From an uncultured Croceitalea sp. (GTDB taxonomy: Bacteria > Bacteroidota > Bacteroidia > Flavobacteriales > Flavobacteriaceae): a stretch of 64,000 bases of DNA. Positions 9,195-17,488 of the stretch are shown piece by piece (the first letter of the stretch is position 1; every line of letters starts with the position of its first letter). The DNA lies in NCBI GenBank assembly GCA_947503285.1, contig CANNDD010000001.1, positions 372,001-436,000 of the forward strand, in the 5' to 3' direction. The notes beneath the pieces were generated by a model, which was given only the letters and a program-made list of their open reading frames with translations, was not told the origin of the DNA and did no database searches. The position numbers were made by a program, and so were the translations under genes.

Positions 9195-10952
9195 ATGCAA
9201 AATCAATCAATAGGAAAAACCCTTGTCTATCAAAGAAAACGGAAAGGCTATTCGCAAGAAGATCTATCTGCTAAAACAGAAGTGACCGTACGTACTATTC
9301 AGCGTATCGAAAAAGGGGACGTCAACCCCCATCTGCAAACCGTAAAATTATTGGCCACTGCACTCGATATTAATGTCGATGAACTCTTAAATCTAGAAAA
9401 CCCTAAAGATGAGGCCATCCAAAAAAAGTGGTTGTTGCTTTTGCACGGCACACCATTATTGGGCTTTGTACTACCCTTCTGTAATGTCCTTTTCCCTTTG
9501 TTCTTATGGATCCATAAAAGGGAGGATAACGCAATTTACGATAGGCACGGTGCCAAAATCATTAATTTTCAGATAACCGTATTATTGCTGTATGCTTTAT
9601 CATTTATAGCCTTATTGACCATTGACAAATGGGGTTTTATCATTTTCGTATCGGTTATTCCCCTTTGTATATTGGTTGTTTTGGCCAATATCGTATATGC
9701 CGTAAAAGAATATAAATGCTATTATCCTTTGGCCATACCCTTTCTAAAATTCAAGGGAAGTAAAACCGTAAAATCCGTACTACTTCTATTTACCGTAATG
9801 GCCTTTGCAAATTGCGCCCCTCAAAAGACCGGGGGAATCAGTCGTTTGGACGGTACCGAAATTTCAAAGGATTCTTTGACCAAAAAAATCAATCAGCTTG
9901 TTACCGATGCTGAAGTGCAAGGGTTGGCAGTTGCTATCTTCAATAATAAGCAACCCGTCTATCAAAACACTTTTGGCTACAAAGATTTTCAGAAAAAATT
10001 AGTTTTGACGGACTCTACGAACATTTACGGAGCTTCTTTGAGCAAAGCGGTTTTTAGTGTTTTGGTCATGAAATTGGTCGAAGACAATGTTATTGATTTG
10101 GATACTCCTTTGGAATCATACCTTCCTAAAAAAATATATGAATATGAACCCCAAACACGTTGGCATGATAATTATGCTGATTTACAAGCAGACAGTCTTT
10201 ACCATAAAATAACGGCCAGAATGTGCTTGGCGCATACAACGGGTTTTGCCAATTGGCGATTTTTTGAATCAGACCGAAAATTAAGGGTGAATAATACTCC
10301 GGGCTCAAAGTATGGCTATAGCGGCGAAGGTTTTGTTTATCTACAGGTCGTATTGGAAAAACTGACTGGAAAAGGACTGGAAGAACTTGCACAAGAAATT
10401 ATCTTCGAACCCTTGCAAATGAACAACTCTTCGTATCAATGGATACCAAGGTTTGAAAAAGACTTTGCCTATGGCCACATGACCGATGGAAAAAAGTATG
10501 GCAAAGACATCGATAATGAACCAAGGTCAGGCAGTACTTTAGAAACCACGGCAAGTGATTATATCAAATTTTTAACGGCTATCCTCAATCAAGAGCTTCT
10601 TAGTAAAGCATCTTATGATGAGATTTTTAGCTCCCAGATCAGAATCCATTCCTTAAAACACTTCGGACCTGATGCGTCGACTACCACAACCAAGTACGAT
10701 ACCATTAATTTGAGCTGCGGATTGGGATGGGTCTATTTTGAAACACCCTACGGAAAAGCAGTTTCCAAAGGAGGCCATGGAGACGGATTTCAACATTATT
10801 CCGTACTCTTTCCAGAATTGGGTAAGGGCATGCTGATTATGACCAACTCTGACAATGGAGAGCGTATCTATAAAGAATTGTTGGAAAGTGCCATAGCTGA
10901 TAAATATACGCCATCAGAATGGTCCAACTATATTCCGTATGATAAGAAATAG
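9195..10952 (+). CDS. HTH_XRE-DUF4870-beta-lactamase-fold fusion, putative membrane-tethered regulator
   Basis: 585 residues in three parts. Residues 1-70 are an XRE-type HTH (RKRKGYSQEDLSAKTEVTVR, then TIQRIEKG). Residues 78-175 are a DUF4870-like membrane domain (DRHGAKIINFQ). Residues 192-207 form a last hydrophobic segment ending in a lipobox-like FANC with Cys207. From about residue 225 comes a class C beta-lactamase/serine hydrolase domain with nucleophile motif SLSK (281-284), Tyr375 in YSG and a late HGD. By inference the HTH is cytoplasmic and the hydrolase domain outside. The outer domain is very like the free lipoprotein hydrolase at 47199-48353. An S9 peptidase follows 37 bp later. 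A second copy of the architecture lies at 44014. Confidence 0.88.
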   Translation: MQNQSIGKTLVYQRKRKGYSQEDLSAKTEVTVRTIQRIEKGDVNPHLQTVKLLATALDINVDELLNLENPKDEAIQKKWLLLLHGTPLLGFVLPFCNVLFPLFLWIHKREDNAIYDRHGAKIINFQITVLLLYALSFIALLTIDKWGFIIFVSVIPLCILVVLANIVYAVKEYKCYYPLAIPFLKFKGSKTVKSVLLLFTVMAFANCAPQKTGGISRLDGTEISKDSLTKKINQLVTDAEVQGLAVAIFNNKQPVYQNTFGYKDFQKKLVLTDSTNIYGASLSKAVFSVLVMKLVEDNVIDLDTPLESYLPKKIYEYEPQTRWHDNYADLQADSLYHKITARMCLAHTTGFANWRFFESDRKLRVNNTPGSKYGYSGEGFVYLQVVLEKLTGKGLEELAQEIIFEPLQMNNSSYQWIPRFEKDFAYGHMTDGKKYGKDIDNEPRSGSTLETTASDYIKFLTAILNQELLSKASYDEIFSSQIRIHSLKHFGPDASTTTTKYDTINLSCGLGWVYFETPYGKAVSKGGHGDGFQHYSVLFPELGKGMLIMTNSDNGERIYKELLESAIADKYTPSEWSNYIPYDKK

Positions 10953-10989
10953 TATTTAGTTTTTAATATAAACTTTGAATCGTATTGAA

Positions 10990-12918
10990 ATGAAAGTCAA
11001 TTTACCAATACTTCTGACCCTACTTCTGTATATCCAAACCTATTCTCAAAAAAGCAATATTATTTCTTATGGTATTGATTCTACAGATCTATCCGCAGAA
11101 CATCACAATCTAAACACTTATAGAAGTACTATCAATTTTCCTCCCTTCATAGGGTGGAGTAGAAATGGCAAGAAGATGTTATTTAATGGCGGCAAGGTTA
11201 TCTATGCCATGAAAAGATACAACTCAGAAATTAAAGAATATGAAAAATTCGACTCTTATCTAAGCTCGTACTTATCACCTGACCGACGTAAGTTTTTATA
11301 TCTAGAAGATGACGATGGCAATGAAGATTATCAGATTTTCCTATTTGATATTAAGACAAACAAAGCCATCGAAATATCAGCGAAAGGGGATAAAAGTTAT
11401 GACCCTTTCTGGTCACCAGACAGTAATCGATTTGCCTATAAGTCGAACAAAAGAAATGCTACGGAAGTAGATTTATATTTTAAGTCACTTACCAATTTAG
11501 ATAATGAGAACTTAGTATTTCAAGACTTTTCAGATGACGGCCAACTATATGATTGGAGTGCCGAAAAAGGCTTGGTATTAGCGGCAAAGGTCATTTCTGA
11601 AAATAACAAGATGCTCTATCTTATCAATGATGTGTCTGGCCATAGTACACAAATCAATTCAACCAAAAGTAATATTGCATATTCAGATGCGAAATTTATC
11701 CCCAATCAAGAAGCCTGCCTCATTGTATCAGATGAATTCTCAGAATTTCTCGAACTTACCTATTATGATTTGAACCAAAAAAGATTCAACAGAATAACGA
11801 GCGATATTCCTTGGGATGTAGAAGCATTGACCATTGACGAATACGGAGAAATAGCGGCATTCAGCACAAACGAAAATGGCTTTTCGAAACTATACATTTT
11901 AGACCTGAAAACCTTGGCATATCAAAAGGTTGCTGATTTCCCTATTGGAATTCTCGATAATCTAGTGATAGCTAACAACGGAACAAAAATTGGGTTCAAT
12001 TTTTATTCGAGCACCTTTTCTCGCAAAGTTTTCTGTTATGACATTAAAAACAAAACTTTGAAGCAATATGCGAGAAAGGGGAAATTACCTGTCGACGCTA
12101 TGACTTTTGCAACTGCCGAACCTTTTACTTTTAAAAGCGTGGATACATCTACGGGAATTGAAAATACTATTCCTGCTTTTATATACAAACCTCAAGGAAG
12201 TGCACGGCCCTCCCCAGTTTTTATCGACATTCATGGCGGACCAGAATATCAAATACGACCTCGATTCAATAGTTTTTACCAGTACTTGGTCAATGAATTG
12301 GGCATAACTGTAATAATTCCAAACATCAGGGGTTCGAATGGCTATGGAAAATCATATATGAAGGCCGATGACACCTGGAATAGGGAAAATGCCATTGCAG
12401 ATGTTGGAGCGCTGTTGGATTGGATAAAGAATGAAAAAAACTTAGATGAAAAGAACGTGTCGATTTATGGGGAATCGTATGGTGGTTATGTGGTCTTGGC
12501 ATCATTGGCGAAATATCCGCAACGGTTAAAATGTGGAATCGATATCGTTGGAATTTCCAATTGGGTAAGTTATCTCGAAAATACCCGTGATTACCGCCGG
12601 GATTTAAGACGGGTAGAGTTTGGTGACGAGCGCATAGAAAGCATGCGAAACTTTTTAAGCGAAATTTCTCCGCTCACCAATGTACAACGAATAGATTCCC
12701 CATTATTAATCGTTCAGGGGTTTAATGACCCTAGGGTAAACTACAAAGAGTCGGTTCAAATGTTTGAATCTTTAAATAAAAAAAATAAGGATGTATGGTT
12801 TTTAATGGCTAAAGATGAAGGGCATGGGTTTCACAAACGCCAGAATTATAAACTACAACAAAATCTCGTCGTTTCTTTTCTAAAAAAACATCTTTTGAAC
12901 TCATATTTCAAAAACTAG
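10990..12918 (+). CDS. secreted S9 family (prolyl oligopeptidase-like) peptidase
   Basis: About 642 residues with a signal peptide (NLPILLTLLLYIQTYSQ), an N-terminal beta-propeller region, and a C-terminal alpha/beta hydrolase domain. The nucleophile elbow is YGESYGGY, with an Asp candidate in GFNDPRVNY and the histidine in EGHGFHKRQ. Typical members cleave small peptides, dipeptidyl or acylaminoacyl. I chose the ATG at 10990, which opens the signal peptide, over an upstream TTG at 10975. It starts 37 bp after the HTH-beta-lactamase fusion and is probably co-transcribed, which hints that the fusion regulator deals with peptide fragments. Confidence 0.9.
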   Translation: MKVNLPILLTLLLYIQTYSQKSNIISYGIDSTDLSAEHHNLNTYRSTINFPPFIGWSRNGKKMLFNGGKVIYAMKRYNSEIKEYEKFDSYLSSYLSPDRRKFLYLEDDDGNEDYQIFLFDIKTNKAIEISAKGDKSYDPFWSPDSNRFAYKSNKRNATEVDLYFKSLTNLDNENLVFQDFSDDGQLYDWSAEKGLVLAAKVISENNKMLYLINDVSGHSTQINSTKSNIAYSDAKFIPNQEACLIVSDEFSEFLELTYYDLNQKRFNRITSDIPWDVEALTIDEYGEIAAFSTNENGFSKLYILDLKTLAYQKVADFPIGILDNLVIANNGTKIGFNFYSSTFSRKVFCYDIKNKTLKQYARKGKLPVDAMTFATAEPFTFKSVDTSTGIENTIPAFIYKPQGSARPSPVFIDIHGGPEYQIRPRFNSFYQYLVNELGITVIIPNIRGSNGYGKSYMKADDTWNRENAIADVGALLDWIKNEKNLDEKNVSIYGESYGGYVVLASLAKYPQRLKCGIDIVGISNWVSYLENTRDYRRDLRRVEFGDERIESMRNFLSEISPLTNVQRIDSPLLIVQGFNDPRVNYKESVQMFESLNKKNKDVWFLMAKDEGHGFHKRQNYKLQQNLVVSFLKKHLLNSYFKN

Positions 12919-12923
12919 TGGAA

Positions 12924-13085
12924 TGAACTCATTTAGACTTTTTGAATTAGCTAAAAAATCGCTCTTTTCTCCTCGCTTTTTGTCTTTTTTTCTTTCCGTA
13001 GCCTCACTATGCAACTCAAAAAAGCAATCGATCGAGAAAAAAATAACTGATTTTCGCTTTAATCCAAAAAGTCTAAATGAGTTCA
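12924..13085. repeat. 162-bp inverted-repeat element between convergent genes
   Basis: A perfect 21-bp inverted repeat (left arm 12924-12944, TGAACTCATTTAGACTTTTTG; right arm 13065-13085) bounds about 120 bp of AT-rich DNA. Inside the arms the pairing continues imperfectly. It contains no gene. It lies between the ends of the S9 peptidase and serine hydrolase genes, and may be a MITE-like element or a large bidirectional terminator. No target-site duplication is obvious. Confidence 0.6.
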
Positions 13086-13169
13086 ATATAAAAATTTAAG
13101 AACCCTTTAGTCTAAAGATTAGATTTAGTCTTTGTGGTTTTTACCTAATTGTAAATGATGTGTTCGTAA

Positions 13170-14540
13170 CTACTTGATTTTAATCCATTCATAGGGCTTA
13201 CCCTGATTGACGATTAACTTTGTAGTATTTCCACTTTGGTCTTGAATAAATTCTAAGGTAGCTTTCGGTCTTGCATTTTTCAATAAAAAAGTATTTTGTG
13301 CCAATGAAACAAGTTCCAATTTGAACTCACCGACCATATTAAAAATTAGTTTTTTTTCTATTTCTTTGATTTCTACAATCTTTGAGCTACCGTCCGACGG
13401 CTTATATCTTCCTTTAAAAGAGTTTAACAAATCTTCGTTGGTGTCGTTTGAAGCCAGTTCTCCACCCAAAGCCAACGTTGAAAGATCTTCTGTGATTTCT
13501 TGAACTTTTGAATTTTTGAAATTGGATAAAACAACGACAAAAATGTCTTCGTTGGGCATATACATTAAAAATGAATTAAATGACGAAATACCACCACTAT
13601 GTGCAAGCGTAGCATTGCTGCCCTTTAGTTGTATATGATTTACAAACCATCCACCATAACCGAAAATTCCTTTGTTACCATTCTTTAAAATAGATGTGGT
13701 CGTAGCTTTTGTCAATAGTTCTTCACCTAGTAATTCGTAGTTGTATAAGGCCCGATGCCATTTATACATATCTTCGACGGTCGATAACAAAGCTCCGGCA
13801 GAATACGGAATCGTCATACTTCTGTATGCTCCTTTTACGTAATCGCCTTTTTCTAAAGCGTAACTAGTAGCTCGATTCGGAATTACCTTTGAATTAGCTC
13901 CATAGTACGAATTGGTCATATCTGCCTTTTTAAAAATATGCTCTTCGATATACTGCTGATATGACATTCCGGATACATTTTCAATAATAGATCCCAATAA
14001 AAAAGTGCCTGAACTACTGTAAGACGATCTTGTACCAGGTTCAAACGCCAATGGCTCTTCTTTAAAAAAGTCAATTACTTCACGAATAGTAAAATCTTTT
14101 CGCATTATAAACGGATCCGCAGAATCCATTTGCATATAATCTTTTATGCCAGAAGAATGCGTTAACAATTGTTCAATTGTGATTGAATACCCTTTGTTTG
14201 GAAAAGTGGGAATGTATTTTTGTATGCTGTCCGTTAATACGAGTTTTTCTTTTTCGACAAGTTGCAGAATTGCCAAAGCTGTAAACAATTTTGTAACGGA
14301 ACCTATTTGAAATACCGTATTTGTTTCCACTGGAATTTGCCATTCTAAATTGGCCATTCCGAATCCGTTCTTGTAAAGAATTTTATCATGCTTTGAAACA
14401 AGCACCGCAATACCTGGCTGGTTCTCTTTATAGCGACTTGAAAGGTACCGCTCAATTTCCTTACTTATTTTTTTGTTTTCTTGACTGGTAGATTTAAAAG
14501 AAATCAACACCAAAAAAAGACAAGCTAAAATATTCTTCAT
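13170..14540 (-). CDS. secreted beta-lactamase-fold serine hydrolase
   Basis: 456 residues from the ATG that opens the signal peptide (MKNILACLFLVLISF); an in-frame start nine codons upstream would spoil it. It is a class C beta-lactamase/D-alanyl-D-alanine carboxypeptidase-like domain with the nucleophile SVTK (81-84), Tyr174 in SSYSSSG and a late HSG. A C-terminal all-beta extension of about 80 residues follows, as in many esterase or peptidase members. Real beta-lactam activity cannot be inferred from family membership. It lies 54 bp downstream of a membrane AraC regulator on the same strand, so the two probably form an operon. Confidence 0.88.
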   Translation of the reverse strand: MKNILACLFLVLISFKSTSQENKKISKEIERYLSSRYKENQPGIAVLVSKHDKILYKNGFGMANLEWQIPVETNTVFQIGSVTKLFTALAILQLVEKEKLVLTDSIQKYIPTFPNKGYSITIEQLLTHSSGIKDYMQMDSADPFIMRKDFTIREVIDFFKEEPLAFEPGTRSSYSSSGTFLLGSIIENVSGMSYQQYIEEHIFKKADMTNSYYGANSKVIPNRATSYALEKGDYVKGAYRSMTIPYSAGALLSTVEDMYKWHRALYNYELLGEELLTKATTTSILKNGNKGIFGYGGWFVNHIQLKGSNATLAHSGGISSFNSFLMYMPNEDIFVVVLSNFKNSKVQEITEDLSTLALGGELASNDTNEDLLNSFKGRYKPSDGSSKIVEIKEIEKKLIFNMVGEFKLELVSLAQNTFLLKNARPKATLEFIQDQSGNTTKLIVNQGKPYEWIKIK

Positions 14541-14594
14541 TTGCTCTATTTTTTGCAAATGAAGCAAAAGAAGTACCCACGTGTCTACCCAAAT

Positions 14595-15746
14595 CTAGAT
14601 TTGAGAATAACTTTCACCCGTATTCTTGCTATGTTTTTGCAGAAACTCGCTCGGTGACTGTTGTGTGATTGATTTAAAAGTTCGTTGAAATGTTGCTTGC
14701 GAATTAAAACCACACTCAAAAGCAATACCGGTTATCGTCAAATCTTCAAATTTTTCTTTTAGAAGTCTTGATTTAAATTTTTCAATTCTATAACCATTCA
14801 CAAATTCATTGAAGGTTTTACCCTTATACTGGTTTAAAACTGTAGAAATAGTTTTCTGTTTAATATTGGTGTGTGTTACAATATCATTCAATTTTAGGGA
14901 GGGGTCCAAAAACAGTTGATCTTCTTCCATTACTTTCTGTAGAACAGTCATAGTTCTTTTTATGGTTTCATGCGAAAGTCCATTAACATTTAGCGTTTTA
15001 CGATAGGTGTTTACGCTGATAATAATTCCGTTGGTCCCTAGCCAGTAAACTACTATGACAAGCGGAATGTAAATAGGATACCAACCCACTAAATTCAACA
15101 AAGAATTAGACGAAAAGGGAATTATATAAGGTATGAGATGGATGAGCCATACTGCGGCAAATATCGAAAATCCGATAGTAAATCTTTTAGTCCATTTTAG
15201 TACCTTCTTAACCCTTCTATTCTCCTCATGGAAGCTTATAATTTTAAAAGTCAGATACAAATAAACGGTTAGGGAAAGCCATCTGGGAATATCGACATAC
15301 ACTTGATACGTTTGAATGAAATTAGCCCACTGCGCATTACTTTTATGACTAAAAATACCTAACAAACCACCTGTAATATAAATGGCGGCAGCTACATAAG
15401 GTACAACATCCAATAAAGTACTATAGAAATGGACACGGTCTTTTTTTTCTAGTTTAAAGTCGGGGTATCCTAATGTTGATTTCACATAAAAATATACCAA
15501 TGGGCCAATGGGCATTATAATGACCAAAGGAACAATAGCTTCTATAATATTCCATAGCATCGAAGCTTCCTCTATGGTTTCAAGAAGATAAATGTTTAGA
15601 CAAGCCAATGAAATCAAAAAAATGAGTGCTGAAAGAATAGTATCAGCACTCTTGTGCGATTTTAAGTTAAATAGTACGACCGAGGTAATTAAACCCTGTA
15701 TTGTACCAACTAACAGAAGCGTATTTAAAAAACTAAATGCCATCAA
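14595..15746 (-). CDS. membrane-anchored AraC-family regulator
   Basis: 383 residues. The N-terminal 250 or so carry about seven hydrophobic segments, and the C-terminal 100 are an AraC-type double HTH (TGIAFECGFNSQATFQRTFK then SITQQSPSEFL). This architecture is common in Bacteroidota, where the membrane part probably senses a ligand and the HTH acts from the membrane. The adjacent secreted serine hydrolase gene is the obvious candidate target. A second ATG one codon later is equally possible as the start. Confidence 0.9.
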   Translation of the reverse strand: MMAFSFLNTLLLVGTIQGLITSVVLFNLKSHKSADTILSALIFLISLACLNIYLLETIEEASMLWNIIEAIVPLVIIMPIGPLVYFYVKSTLGYPDFKLEKKDRVHFYSTLLDVVPYVAAAIYITGGLLGIFSHKSNAQWANFIQTYQVYVDIPRWLSLTVYLYLTFKIISFHEENRRVKKVLKWTKRFTIGFSIFAAVWLIHLIPYIIPFSSNSLLNLVGWYPIYIPLVIVVYWLGTNGIIISVNTYRKTLNVNGLSHETIKRTMTVLQKVMEEDQLFLDPSLKLNDIVTHTNIKQKTISTVLNQYKGKTFNEFVNGYRIEKFKSRLLKEKFEDLTITGIAFECGFNSQATFQRTFKSITQQSPSEFLQKHSKNTGESYSQI

Positions 15747-16154
15747 AGATTATTGAACTACTTTATTTGGATACTATAGATAGCATTCCTTTGTTTCAAT
15801 TTAGGTCAAAATTAGTGCCAATCAATCAATTGAGACAAAGATAATTTTCTGAAGCTCTTATTTAGAATTTAGCCCATTATTAAAATCAAACTAAGATTGT
15901 CTTTTCGTATTTCCTAAAAATTCACTAATTGACTTCATAGCCAGTACCCTACTGTTATCACCATTGGATGAATAAAGAAAATCCATTTTAAAAGGTCAGA
16001 ATGTTCCGTGATAATCCCCTTTAACCCCTATCTGATTCAGATATCTTACATTTTGGTCATTTACACTTTGATTTTGGTTAACCCATAGGCTCGCTTTGGA
16101 AATACATTTGTACTGTAAAAATTAAACAAATACAAAAACCTTAAATACAGTACG
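15747..16154. other. 408-bp divergent intergenic region upstream of the RND operon
   Basis: It lies between the divergent membrane AraC gene and the RND operon. The right end holds the paired half-site promoter described separately. The rest is AT-rich and no gene or hairpin stands out. Confidence 0.5.
16054..16110 (+). promoter_or_regulatory. AraC-type paired half-site promoter of the RND operon
   Basis: TGGTCA at 16054 and TGGTTA at 16075 are 21 bp apart. The second starts 32 nt before TTTG of the -7 box TACATTTG (16103-16110). The same layout occurs at six other promoters in the window. The distance to the ATG is about 45 nt. Confidence 0.75.
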
Positions 16155-17381
16155 ATGAAAACAATTAATTTAAAAACCAGGAATTTTAGTGTAAAAGTCT
16201 TCGTCATTTTTGCCCTAATGCTAGGTGCAATGGCCTTATTGGCCTTTTCGGCATTTGACAAGGAAGAACAAAAAGAAATAGCTTCAGTGGAACCAAAAGG
16301 GCTTCCAGTAGAAGTATCAAACCCAGTATTCGAAAAAATCACGGAATGGGATGAGTACACCGGTCGTTTTGAAGCGAGTAACCGTGTAGAGGTAAGGGCT
16401 CGCGTTAGTGGTTACATTGAGAACGTTAGTTTTAAAGACGGTCAGTCCGTAACTAAAGGAGACGTATTATTTACCATCGACCAGAGACCTTTTAAGATTG
16501 CCTTAAACCAAGCAAGGGCAAGTTACGGTCAAGCACAGGCAAGACTGACGATAGCTCAGGATAATTTTAGTCGTGTCGCATCTTTAAGGGAATCAGGCGC
16601 GGTATCCGCTGAGGAGTACGATAGCCGTAAACAGGCATTGGCCGGTGCCAAAGCTTCCATACAATTGGCTCAGGCAGCTGTAGACAACGCACGATTGAAT
16701 CTAGAATTTACACGGGTAAAAGCCCCAATTTCGGGCCGCGTAAGTCGTGATATGGTCAATCAAGGCAACTTAATCGATGGTGGTTCTTCAAGTTCGACCT
16801 TATTGACTACGATAGTAGCCACAAGCCCAATTCACTTTTACTTTCAAGGAAGTGAATCCGATTACTTAAAGTACACCCGATTGGCACAAAGCGGGGAACG
16901 GGAATCATCACGTTCCAAAGCAAATCCCGTAATGTTAAAATTACAGGATGAAACGGATTATACCCACGAAGGGGTTATGGATTTTGTGGACAATGAAATT
17001 GATAGAAGTACGGGAACCATCGAAGGTAGGGCAACTTTAGAAAACAAAGACGGTTTAATCGAGCCAGGTATGTTCGGTCAAGCAAGATTATTGGGAAGTG
17101 CAGAACACGAAGCCTTAATGATTCCCGATGAGATCATCGGCACCAATCAATCAGTACGCTATGTATACGTACTTGATGAAAATAACCAAGTAGCCATAAA
17201 GAACGTAGAACTTGGTTCACTACATACCAACGGACTTCGTATCATTAAAAATGGGTTAACTCCAGAAGATAAAGTGATTACGAACAACATCCAGAAAATT
17301 AGACCAGGGGTCGTGGTAAGTCCGACTGAAAAATCCATACATCAAAATGAGGATGCTTTAGCTTTCTCAGAGGCGCAATAA
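16155..17381 (+). CDS. RND efflux periplasmic adaptor (AcrA/MexA type)
   Basis: 408 residues with an N-terminal membrane anchor (VFVIFALMLGAMALLAFSAF) and the usual membrane-fusion fold: an N-terminal barrel half, lipoyl half (RVSGYIENVSFKDGQSVTKG), a coiled-coil hairpin, second lipoyl half (TRVKAPISGRVSRDMVNQGN) and C-terminal barrel. It bridges the inner-membrane pump and the outer-membrane channel encoded next. The start is supported by the promoter about 45 nt upstream. Gene order adaptor-pump-channel is standard for a tripartite HAE1 pump. Confidence 0.95.
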   Translation: MKTINLKTRNFSVKVFVIFALMLGAMALLAFSAFDKEEQKEIASVEPKGLPVEVSNPVFEKITEWDEYTGRFEASNRVEVRARVSGYIENVSFKDGQSVTKGDVLFTIDQRPFKIALNQARASYGQAQARLTIAQDNFSRVASLRESGAVSAEEYDSRKQALAGAKASIQLAQAAVDNARLNLEFTRVKAPISGRVSRDMVNQGNLIDGGSSSSTLLTTIVATSPIHFYFQGSESDYLKYTRLAQSGERESSRSKANPVMLKLQDETDYTHEGVMDFVDNEIDRSTGTIEGRATLENKDGLIEPGMFGQARLLGSAEHEALMIPDEIIGTNQSVRYVYVLDENNQVAIKNVELGSLHTNGLRIIKNGLTPEDKVITNNIQKIRPGVVVSPTEKSIHQNEDALAFSEAQ

Positions 17382-17398
17382 AACCCAATAACATTTTG

Positions 17399-17460
17399 GT
17401 ATCCTTGATTTCCCTCTCTATTACTTCGATTAATAGCTGAAAAGAGAGAGGCTAGGATAC
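17399..17460 (+). other. hairpin between adaptor and pump genes
   Basis: GTATCCT pairs with AGGATAC, and inside it CCTCTCT pairs with AGAGAGG, giving a long imperfect hairpin in the 107-bp gap. It lacks a T-run, so it looks like an mRNA processing or stability element rather than a full terminator. Confidence 0.5.
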
Positions 17461-17488
17461 TACTGTCCAACATTAAAAAATAGAAACA

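Noticed and set aside
12901-13086. 61-codon minus-strand reading frame
   Set aside because: It coincides with the inverted-repeat element and is better explained by it.
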